Source: Talinum fruticosum (taxonomy: Eukaryota; Streptophyta; Magnoliopsida; Caryophyllales; Talinaceae). From it: a DNA stretch of 64,000 bases. The stretch lies in NCBI GenBank assembly GCA_021018815.1, contig JAITYX010000017.1, positions 6,324,001-6,388,000 on the forward strand, in the 5' to 3' direction. Below the pieces are notes generated by a model that was not told the origin of the DNA, did no database searches, and was given only the letters and a program-made list of their open reading frames with translations. This document shows, piece after piece, positions 12,281-24,700 of the stretch. The stretch's first letter is position 1. Each line of letters opens with the position of its first letter. Both the position numbers and the translations under genes were made by a program.

Positions 12281-15200
12281 TTCGGTTGCAAGATCACACA
12301 GGCCTACTGAAGACTGCTCCTTGAATTTCAGATTATTTCCTCTTATCCAACATTATACAGATTAATTCACAGGCTAGAAGAGAGTTGAAATGTCGAGTCT
12401 ATGTTCATACTTAGTGTGGGCCCACAGTTAACGAGTAAGGGCAATTTTTCAAGTTGGTTCAGAAGCTCTCTGTACAAAACATCTGATATCCTGAAGTAAT
12501 ATGAGTTCTTGTTTTAAGGCATATCAACATAACATTCATGGCATTATACTTTAAATTAATGATTCCGTCAGGAGGAGCCCAGTTCAATACTCTTACATGA
12601 AATATGTCATTCACAGGTTAGCTAATTACTTAGATGAAGGAAGAACAGTCCCAGGGCTGCAGTATGAGGGAAGCTAAGCATCAACCTCTTTCATAGAAAG
12701 AACCATAAATTTGGATCTTCTACTAAGTAAGGACCCTTGATAGTCAATACTTACATGGATTAGAGATTCCCTGATGTTAAACCTCCCTTTTGACCATCCA
12801 AGGATTGCTAGAGAAACTGTACACAAAATGAAATCAGAAAAATAAAGGGTCCATTTATGAGCAATGAATGGATGTGGAATTGACACAAGTGACAGCTGAT
12901 AGAAATTTACCTCAAAGTCAACTTAATAGGGGCCAAAGAAAATGCTTCCACATATATCTTGTTTTGTCGTCTCGCCAGAAGGAAAATGTTCTGCCAAGGT
13001 GCTCCAATTGGAGATATCTCGGGCAATGACGAGGAACTAGGGTGACAAGCAGAAGAAGAGCAATCTATCTTCGGGAACTCATGATCTCCACCTGATTGCA
13101 ATTGTTCAGCATTCTGCAAAGCAAGACCAACAAGAAATATTAATTACTAAATCTATTCCCATCTTGTGTCAAAAGAATGTATTCAGGATAGTAAATCCAA
13201 AAGTTGGCATGATAGGGTTTAGGAAGAGGCTTGCCTTAAAAACTCAAGCAATTTTGAAAGAAGCTCCAGATCAAGCTCAAGGCGAAGATCTCCAATCCTG
13301 CAGTAAATTATATGGTGAATATTGTATTCAATTATCATAATGTGCAATTCAGATGGAATACTGCATGCATGCCAAAGCACACACCTTAAGCTGATATGTT
13401 CGAAAGAGACCAACATCATCTCTTTATTTTTCCATTTCGAAGCAAGTAAACAAAATACTGGCTTGAAGGAGCTCGCAGAAGAATAGGGCAGCATGTTTTC
13501 AAATCTGCTAATTGTTCCTCCATCCTTATTTCTGATGTGATTGACCACGCTGCTCTTGTAGTCTTCATCAAAGGACAAGATCACAGGATATGGGGTACCA
13601 TGGAGTTGATTATCAATTTGCAAGGACGAAATTTGAAAAGAAAATTTTTGCTGATCCATACTCTGGAGAAGATCAACTTTTATGTCCTTTGCGGAACCGT
13701 ACAGCAACTCCTAATGATCATTAAAAGCAGAAGATAGTAATTTTGTTAGAATTTTATGATGCACTTTAGTCACGAGTTTAACGATTGCTGGAAGTGTTGC
13801 ACACCATACTCATTAAATTGGATATCATGTATTATAAAAGCAGCAGCTACTTTAATCAAACCCAAAGTATTACTATTACCTGCGGGTAGGAGTTTATTAA
13901 GGATATTCCAATAAATGATATCCTGATAGAAAATTTCTCCTTATAATGAGTAAGCTTTCCCGTAACCTCTGTACTTTCACTTTTCTTTCCGAAAGCAAGA
14001 AAAGTTGAATTCTTCACTTCCCTCAAAACATGACAACTTGAATCAATGATACTAAGCACCTGAAACAGATACGAACTAACACAGTGATCAGAGAAGTGGA
14101 AGAACAACTATTCCGGTTCACACAGCTAGAGTTGCACCTTCATTGCCCCCTCAGCATGAACTGATGAAAGCAGCGTTCTCTCATGCTTCTGTAGAAAAAA
14201 TTGAAATGAGGTTTTCATACATAATAATCAATGTCATGTGAGGGTAAACAGATATTTGGTCTTAAGTTTACACACTAGAGAGAGTTGACTGATGATACAG
14301 TAAAGCAGAAAGTTGAGTGAAAGACCAGTACCTTCGATGATGATGATGACGATGACGACAAACGTACAGGTGCATATTCTCTGACATCATCAAGAGTATA
14401 AGACCCTATAATGCGATCTCCAGGAACCTTACGACAACAAAACAACGTTGTTAGTAAAGGTAAGCAAGTAGGGGTAGAGCAGTACGTGCGGACTGACTCA
14501 GTACCTCAACAATGAGTCGATGTGGGAAGGAGGGCTCATCCCAAGCATAAGGACATGAAGTATATGGATGGACAATGGTTTCTAGAGTCTCACATTTCTG
14601 CTGATAAATTCGCAGTGTCTGCAAGATGGAAATGAGCATCACTAAAGGCTGAGTTATTGTTGCCAATATGGAATCACTTGCGTTCATAGAAGCGGCTCCA
14701 ACAATTTGATGCCAGATTACAAGCTGCTTTATTTACCTCTATGAATTTTTATATTTTATTATTTTTTACAAAAACCTACTCCAACAGTCATTAGACCGCT
14801 AGAAGTCAGTCTCCCTCAAGAAAAAGAGGTCAGCTGCCAGCAAAAAATACATGCAACTGATATAAGCTGACTAGGAGAACATCTAATCAAAAACCAATAA
14901 TTGTTGGGGAAATAGATTGGGGTTGGGAGAAATTACAGTAGCACAAAAGTACTACTGTAAAAACATTATACAGAGTAGAAGAATAGTTTTGGCAAATGAC
15001 TTCCACATATCTAATCCACAAGCAATAAGAGGTTTGACCTCTAAAATCATCCAGACACAAAGGCAAGAGCACACAGAAAGGAGAAGGGAGAAAAAATTGC
15101 AAAAATAAATCGAAATACACTGAAGGATACAATGGTGAAAAGCAGCATTCTTCACTATACTGTTAAACAAGGGAAACAGAAGATATTGGCGGCCTAAGTT

Positions 15201-16213
15201 GGTAAGGTTCTTGGAGGCATTTAACTGAATATATGTTCAATATTATACCTCAACGACAGAGATGAGAACTTTAACATTAAGGAAATGAACATTCTAACTG
15301 TAGAAAATAAAATAGGACGACTTAAACAGTGAGTATCAAATTCACATTTAGCTAAAGGACCTGGTAATCTGATTATCTCATGCACAAGTGCTGGTTTTGA
15401 AAGAGTAAGATTTTCACCAATGAAATTGCGGATACATGCACATTTGAGATTGCCACATACAACTTAAGAAACAAGAAGACAGGTGAACCTGCTATTGTCA
15501 ATTTATTATCGTTATTCCAATACCTCTCTGGGGTAAATAATGTAAGGAGGGAGTGTTATGTAGAACACTAACCTCCTTTGAGAAATTATCAACTCTGTAT
15601 GGGACAAATCCTGTGTCATCATCAGATAGAAGGATAAAAATTGTTCCTGAGTTGCCAATGATGTTACCAGCAATCTTTTCATCTCGAATGACATCAGCAT
15701 TCTGTACTTCAACCCGTATAATACTCAAAGCACCAGAAGCATAATTTCGTATCTTAACTTGGGTATCTCCAAGATGATCAGGAAGAAAACTGCCTGACCA
15801 CTGCCATCCAGGTTCATCAAAACGGGCAACCATAAGCAACTCCCTGTAGCAAGTTTAAGAAGCCAATTAAAGCATATGTACCGAAACTTCACAATTCGAC
15901 GCCTTCTTTAGAGACAAGTTTCCAGCAGCCTTGATTGGCTCAAGACCAGCAGGAAAGCTTTGAGTCTGTTCAGTAAGTTTTCTGTCAATGTATATTTCAT
16001 GAAGAAGATCAACCCTAGCATGTTGCAATGAGGCATAAAGACACATATCAGTCCATTTTTGCATGAAGTTGGACATAACATAAGGACCTTTACATCGATT
16101 TCAATCCTATTCCTTTATAGATAATTTTATGGTCTCAATTAAAAGTTTGATTCTAAGAGTTTTTTTTTTAAATTTTATTTTTACATATTAAAGGGTTTTC
16201 ATTTGATTCAAAC

Positions 16214-16250
<37 letters not shown>

Positions 16251-16262
16251 TGTGTGTAAATT

Positions 16263-16306
<44 letters not shown>

Positions 16307-19300
16307 TTCACACCCTTTATTCACACAATCAGGAGGTATATGCCTAACCAAATCCCAGAACTCTTGCCTAGGAGGGATGGTAGTGTGTGTGTGTGTGGGG
16401 GGGAGAGTTATGTGGTGGGGTTCAGATAACAGCCCTACCCCTGAAATGGAGCGATGCTGATTCCGTTCACCCTAGATTGAAAATGACTGGTTGCCTACTA
16501 CTTCATAGAAAGGAAGCAAGAAACAATCTAGAGAGCCATTTTAATCTGAGCCAAAAATTACCACAAATTAGCTTTTTCAGCTGTCCCAAAAGCGGACATC
16601 AGGATCTATATGCCCAGACCTCAAAAAAGTGAAGCAAGCAAAAATATAGTTTATCACTTGCCCAAAATATTGGTGGCATACCTTGTTGTATCTACCCAAT
16701 GAAGATGGGAATGCTGTCCAACGCCTAAACGGAAAATAAAGTCAGTGCCCTTTTGTTTATAACACAAATCCTTGCTGCATGCATTACTGATCACGTATCT
16801 GGTACAAAAACAGGGGGAGAAAGGGACCATTTCAGATAATTCATATTCATTGCATTCCAAACTATAAAAGCTTGAACAGTAGACTTAACCTGATGAGGCC
16901 AGGCTTAAAAAACAATGACAATCAACCTTAGTCAACTCTGATATCTATCAATTAGATTTTAAATTATGGGCTAGGGGAAAAAGGATTACTGCCGCAATCT
17001 AGGCAAATTCGTAACCGCAATTTAACTACCTAAGCCCACTATGGCGTGGTCAAATCAAGTACAGGATTAGGCTCAAATTTAACTGGAGTGGTTCTGGATG
17101 ATGAACATTGCAAGAATCTCACAATGATGAGGCATAATTTGATTCTTCAGTAGCAATAGTTTTGCACAAATTGCGAGATGCATGGGATGTTGGAAAGCGT
17201 AGGGCATTCAGACGTTAGTAAAATTTCCAGTTGAGCAGAAGCATTGTAAACCTCAATCAAGACAACCTCAAGTTTCTTTCTCTTTTGGATCTGGCTCATT
17301 TATGATCTTACTACAGGTAATGTAAGGGTAACATAGGATATACCTTGGTTGGAACGTGATGGCTCTTGTTCGTCCCGTAAGTGGACCATCAAGTAGATGT
17401 GATGTCACTGATATAACTGCTGCAGAGTTCGTAGATGGTTGTGGGACTAAAACTGCAGTTGACCCACTAGGAGCAACAAGGAAAAAGGGGCTTGACCATG
17501 AAGAGCTTTGCAGATTCTCAATGGTAGATTCAGCAAGGCACCTAGTTACTTGGACCATTATTTCACTAGGGGCAGCACTTGGATCAGGAGAATACATATA
17601 GGGCTTAGCATTTACAAGCTCATCATTGAAAGCATTTGAGACCTTGAATTCAGACTGATCATAAGAGTCCAAGTGCCTGTTCAAGCTCATTGAAGAAGCA
17701 TCTTGAGATTGATCACATAAAAAGGAAGCGTGCAAAACTGATGATTGTGTCAGTAGCATCCCTGAAGGTCGATTTGCAACTCCCTTGGATAAGAGACTAT
17801 GACCTTTTGAGAAGTGATTTTCATCGGTAAACTGTACAGGTCTAGGACCTTGACTTTCCTCAGAAGATACAACGCCAAGACCATTCTTCTGGTCAATGAA
17901 AAGACCTTGCTCAGTTGAATCATAGCAGGACGGGATGGTGCAACAATTCTCTTTTAGTTCATAGTCTAATCTGGAAATGGTGAGAGCAAATCCTGTACAG
18001 TTGTATAGCAAAAACGGAACTGAAAGGCAAAGCTCACGAGCACCAGATGCTGGATCCATCATCTTTTCCACAGTAACATATATAGGACCTTGCAAGATGC
18101 CAACAAAAAAATCATCAAACTGACAGAAGAAAACCCGTATAATGTTTAACAAACAAACACGAAGTACCATAAGAGAAATCTGGCACAAAGGTTATTGTTT
18201 CAGCCAATGATAATCCAGTTCCACCAGGCTTGGCAGTTGTATTGAATGTGTCTGCACGTGGAAATTTAATGGCTGATGGCCTATATCCAGCAACATGAAA
18301 TGTCACACCCAGATCATGTGAAGAATCAACATGAAAAATGAGGCTTCCACCTGGAAAACAAGTTATACATAAAGATTTCCTCCCTCAAACAAAACTCAAA
18401 TTCTTGGCAGAATAACAGATTCTTTGATATAAACTCAGTGAAGAAGGCAATGTAAACCTCAGTGAGCAATGCAGTGCGGCCAACTCCACCACCTTCGATG
18501 GTGACAGAGACTGCTTGGGGAAGATAATTTTTCACTGTTAATGGCGTAGTCAGTGTCACACGATGAATGAACCTTTTCTTGGAATCGTTATGATTACATA
18601 GCTGGTCGGAACCATTGACTTGTTGCTTTGAAATAGTATTGACATTGGATGATCTCCTTTTCAGTCCATCTGAAGAAGTCAAGCTTATATCTTGAACTGA
18701 TAGGCAACAACGAAAGAGATGACTGCTTGGATGAGATGGATAGCAAACAAGAGATCTCAAAAACCCACTCCTGCTTTCAGTTGAGAGAATCTTTGAGAGA
18801 TTATGCACTTCACTCCATAAATAATTGTCACCAAGAGGACGCCACCTCATGTGGCCTGCTTCTGCCAGATGTAGAGGTAGAGGAAATTCCTCCCCAGGAT
18901 AAATTGGATCTACAATCTAGTGGTTAACAGAGATTAGAAAATTGCAACTGTGGTGACCTTCTGCAACAATTAGGATGTTGTAGAGATGATTCTGACATAC
19001 CTTAGAGGTCATGCCAAAAGGAATGTCAAAGCGTAGCTCCAACGGCACTGATGTCAAATTTGTGAATATGACCTGCGAAAACGAAGCGTCAAGCAGAAGG
19101 AGAAGAAATACTTCGATCCCAAAGACAACTAGACATGGCACTCACTGTGGAATACAGTTGTATAAGCTTGCTATACTGCTGCACAGAGACATCAAACACT
19201 ACAGGTGCCAGAAACCCACTGTTTGCATCAGCAACTTTGTTGTCCTTCGAAAAATTCACTTCAAAATAAGTTAGACCTACAAGATCCATAGAGATTGGCC

Positions 19301-21692
19301 CTGATCTCTGAGATGTTCCTTCAAATTGGATGATCATGAAATAATGCCCGGCCCTATTTGAAGCTTTCTTACACAATCCTTCAGAAGGAGCTGGTCTATA
19401 ATTAAATACTTGTTCCTCTAGTGTTCCATCAATGTAAATAGGAACAGATGAACCTGGAGGAACAGTATTCTCATGTGTTGAAACTGAAATGTCTATATTT
19501 TCAGCACTGCCAAGCCCTTTGTAGATGTGGAATACAAAAGGCAAAGAGGTCATATTACGAATGGTATAAGAAGCATATCTTCTTACACACAGATTTTCAA
19601 CACACTGATGATTCTGAAATCTTTGATTCTTAGGAACCTCATTTATCTGCATCAAGCCTCTGGCTTCCTTAATCATCTCTATTGCCCTTGAGACAACCTG
19701 AAAAAAGCAACAATAAACACAAGGTACCAATCTAAAAATTTAAATTCATATATCTATAAGTCCTCTGCTATGAAAGATACCTCAAAGAGTGATGTTGTAA
19801 CATTTACATTCAGTTCTGAGGTTGACTTGAGTTGTACCTCAGTTGTGGTGCCCGTGTCAAGGAGAGCACTATCATCAAACTTTCTCATCATATTAATCTG
19901 AAAGCTCCAAGGTTCCACAAAGGGCTCCCACATGCCCTACAGATCATAATTATGTAATCTTAACTACCAAGAAAACATTACTGCCACAACCAGCAAGACG
20001 ATTGCTGCAGTAATTCACAAACCTTGTGGATGTTATTGTAGTTAATAAACATGTCTCCCTCAGTTGAGAAGTTCATAGTGTTCTGCATAAGGCTCATTTG
20101 TATGTGCAAATTCCTCATAAGCAACTCCATTAAAGGTCCATTACAGCTCCACTGCATCATAAATATACTCAAAATGAAGGAAATGAGGAACTTCATAGAA
20201 ATTAATATGGGTAACAATTTTTTCTTTTTTTTATTTTTACTGGGTAATCAAAAAAAAAAATATTATAAAGACAACAAGGGAATGTCACCCAAGTACAAAG
20301 GGGAAAAATACCAAAATTCCTTACAAGAGACAACTAAGCTCTCAAAATCCAGCAATTTCTTTCCTTCCAAATACTCCACCAAATCACTATGGGTAACATC
20401 ATCCAATTACCAACAATCCAACTCTCCATCATTCTAAAAGATTCTTAAATTTCATTTCCAGGACCCAACTAGCCCTATAAGAGAGAAACCCATATAAGTA
20501 ATAAGAAAATATCATGGATGAAAATGAATATTTGTAAGAATCTTCTTCTTCTTGTTTGTTTGTTTGTTTAAAGGGTAATAATCTATAGTGGGGCATCTCG
20601 CTCATATACATTATGCACTTCAACATCAAGAATTTCATAATTGAACATACTTAATAACCATTCACAGTTCAGTAGGAAAGGAAACACGCGGTTATGGTTG
20701 CAATCATAACAATGGTAGTAAATAACATTAAGATATCATGTAGGAAGTTGTGGTAGTATCAACACAAGTTAGTTCAAGTGGTTTGGAGATTGTTCTCCTC
20801 AAGCAAGGCCTCAGGCAAGAGCCCTGAATGGAAAAACCTATGCTAGCAGAGATTTACCCTTATATGCCTACAAATAACTTGACTCTTGTAAACAGAAGAT
20901 CAAAGACCACACCCTCTTATGGCGTGGATTCTTTTAGGTCTCAGTTATTTGGTTCTAGTATGATTATTCATCAAATCATATCTTAGTATTGATACCACTA
21001 ACATAACATACTCAAATATACACCAAATAGAACAATATAAATAAATACTGATATAAAGTGGGGTTCTGTTTACAGTGGCCTTATCAGCTGATAGACACTA
21101 TGTGATAGCCATGGACAATGGTCTAAATACAGTGGCCTTATCAGCTGATAGACACTATGTGATAGCCATAACAACTGTTATAGATTTGGGTTGCAGCTCA
21201 TATTAATAAAGTGGGGTTCCACAGCCATGGTTATTTTGAAACCTTGACCATGTATCTACTGTGTTGCCTATAACCCTTGAATTCATCCGAAACCCATCCA
21301 TTCATTAACTTCTAATTTTAGACAGAAATTTCTGGTGATAAAAAATTATTAATACAATGCTCAATGAATTGATTGGAGGTATTTACATTTACCTCCTTAA
21401 GGTATAATGAAATGATTTTTTAATCCTCACTTTTTAGAAGTAATTTTTTCACACCTTCACCGTTGAATTAAGCAATTTTTAGCCCCCAAATTTATGAAAA
21501 TATCCTTCATCTTTGTTATTTGAAATAATGAATTAAGGGATTAAGGCCTTATTCCATTTAGCTTTAGCTTACAACTCCTTAAAGCTCCTTACAGTTTTAT
21601 ATAACTAACTTTACAACTATCACAACTCCTCAACTAAATGGAACAAGGCCCAAATAGAAATGCTTGTTAAGATTTTTAAAAGGGAAAAGGTT

Positions 21693-21730
<38 letters not shown>

Positions 21731-24700
21731 ACACACATAGACAAAGATGAAAGGAAAGGAGATAGGCATCAGAAAATGTGAGGGTTTTAAAAATTATTTG
21801 ACCATACCACAAGGGGCTTGAATGTAAATACCTTAAGAAATTAATAATAAAGCTCAATAAACTAAGCAAAGGTTGTGACATGCCATTGAACCTTCCCATA
21901 CTTCAAAACAAACTCATCATTCTCAAGTTTCGGAAATTGACTGAAACTTGAAAATCTTTTTGTGCCTTCAAAGGAGCTCTTATGGGTGAGACATTTGAGA
22001 ATAATGCCAAAAAACTATAAAGGTAAATTTTTTCCCTGCTGCATTTTTTGGCCAACATGGAAGGTTAATTCACAAAAGAGTAACAGAAAAGGTGCAAAGT
22101 TAGACATGCATACTTAAGAGTTATCTTTTTAGTTTTGACCTGTCGAGAAGACAAGTATATGCTGTAGAGCAACAAAGCAAAAAGGTAGCAAAGAAAGCTT
22201 TCAAAGGTAGGGACCACAATACCCTTCCATCAGTCAGCAAAAGAGAAACCTTCCTTAGTTGCAAGTTCAAATCCACACTTCCAAACGTGAAGTCTGCAGA
22301 ATCAGTCGTAGCACCTCCAAGATCAATGCCATGCCAAAAGTAGAATACTTGATGTGAGAGCCAAACATCAAAAGCTTCACAACTGAGATCGACTGTGACA
22401 CCAATTGGGACCTTCTTGTACTCACAAACTTGAATGTCTAATCCTAGCTGAAATAACTGGAAGAACGGCCAAGACCGCACAGTGCCACTCTCACATATCC
22501 CCACTGACCCAGTTGCTTTTTCGACAATAGTTCTGATGTTCAAATCAGTTCCATGAGCAACAAGTTCACTACTTTGACTGTTCAAAGCAATTGTCAAGAA
22601 CTTGCTGTCTTTTTCCCTGCTCACATCACTCGGAATTTCTTCATCTGATACGCTTTTACCATTGGAATCCTTCAAATGATCTATTGCCTCATCACTAATC
22701 CACAAAGGGATATGACATGACAAACCAATATTTTCAGACTTCACAGTCACAAAAACATCTTCTGGTGCAGAGTTATCCAACTCTGGAAAAGTTAACACGG
22801 ACTGCGAAAGAGGAGATGCCTGAGATGGGTTATCAACTAGTGACATATTTAAATCAGATGCATCAGACACTGAAGTCTGGGGGATTCCCTGAATGCAAGA
22901 ATCCATAAAATCAATTAACATAAACCAATCAAACATATGCAACCATATCTCCAAGGATGGGAGGGTTATGAGAAGCTTAATTTCATTTCTCTCAAGAGTT
23001 TCCATATGAATCTCCAAGACTGATGAAGATGAGTAGTCTGGCAAACACTTAGCTAAGTGAATGGAGTTGAGCAGTGAGGAGAGCAACATAGAAGAGAAAT
23101 GAATGTCCAAACTCAAAAGCATGTCATCTTTGACAGTTGCTGATAGCATAAAACCAGAATCAATTTTTGCAAGTACGTTCTGCCAGTTCGAGCCTCCTTT
23201 TGAGCTGATTAATTTGGTTGAGAGGGAGTACACACAGCATCTAATTTCTGTGAGAACACTGCCTGATACATTGGGGGATCCACCAGCAGTGTCCTTGAGG
23301 GACTTCTTCAACTCTATAAATTCTGCAAGATCTTGGGCGAAACATTTGGATTTCTTATCGACCAATGAATATTGCTCTACGACATCCATAAGAGCTTGGA
23401 ACCCATAAAAAAGTAGCTGTCTGAAAAGGCAAATAAATACATTAAGAATGCATAATTTATTGGAAAGGAGATATATTATAACGCTGGTGAGCAAAACACA
23501 TCCTACGGCAGGTTTAAATGTCAAAACAAAAAAAGCCTACCTTCGACCAAAATTTCACAATGTGTGATATTCATCATGATACATGTTGAGGAACTCAATC
23601 CAGATGGGTTACTGTCATTTGGAAACCTGATCCATAAATCAAAACTAAATGATTGAATTAAGGTATGATTATCATTCCGAGTTTCTTCATCAGAAAGAAT
23701 AGCACCAGAACCATTGTCCTTCAAAAGCAACAATGACAGACATGAATTGCGTCCAAATATATCCAGAGAGTGCACTTCTTCAGCTATTTTATCAACTGGA
23801 ATTTGAAACTCAGAGAGAATATCATTTGATGCTTTTTCCAAGACATCATTGTGAATAAAACTTCCGTAAAGCTGTTGTGCATCGAGCTTCAGAAACTGGT
23901 TCTCATTCCTTTCCACCGGGGACATAATGATAGAGTCTAATATTTCAAAACTATAAACAGTGGCATGACTTTCTGAAATATGCCCATTGCTTTCAGTAAA
24001 CTGATGCTCATCGTCATTTGAACACCAATCAGGCAATGAAAAATAACCAATCAATACTGCCAAGTACTCAGGAGGTATAACACAACAAACATGTTGAATG
24101 CCAAAGCTTATCTCCAAATGAGAACTTGACTGGCAACCACCCTTTCTTGCTCGTATATTCAATATAGGAGATAGAGTAGGTATTGAAGGCCCCCAAAGAA
24201 ACTCCTGGAATTTATAAGTCCACCTAGACGAGAAGAGATGAAGCCCCTCCATAGAGCATAATACATCAAAAGAGTCTGCATGAGCAATAACGGAAGCTTT
24301 ACCAGCCGGAAGAGTGATGCTACTGACGATACATGATGAATCATGAAAATGTAAGCTAATGCTTGCAATACTTACATCTAGTTGCAAAACACTTGTATTA
24401 GGGCTCCCCAACAAATGGAGGTCACTTGCCTCTGAGACCTTTAGTTCTGGCATCAAAATCTCAGAATTGGGTTTACTCCTAATATTCTCATCTCTTATGT
24501 TAAAACTTCTCCAACCAGAAATAATGGCACTCTCAAGGTTGTGAAGACCACCAGAGCTAAGTATTGAAACAAATGGGAATTGATCCACTGGAATGCTTGC
24601 CCATTCAGCAAACCCATCCTCATAGAAGTTTGATAAACCAAACCTCTGAAAACCAAAGGAAGGAACTTCTTTTGTCTCGACTCCATTTGGCTGAACGAAT

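Larger units (their letters stand above)
20152..22222 (-). other. VPS13 intron between w17 and w18
   Basis: 2.1 kb with no coding signal. It holds the 57-bp-period duplication (21071), a small TIR element (21543) and a (CA)n run (21694). A tRNA-like A-box word near 20769 lacks a B box. Confidence 0.6.

Noticed and set aside
15882..16014. Open minus-strand stretch [20 protein letters not shown] between w25 and w26, with possible splice sites
   Set aside because: w25 joins w26 directly in phase ([12 protein letters not shown]), as the family requires. The stretch is 133 nt, not a multiple of three, and would break the conserved join.
20769..20960. SINE-like A-box word TTAGTTCAAGTGGTTTGG
   Set aside because: No B box at the right distance and no definable ends.
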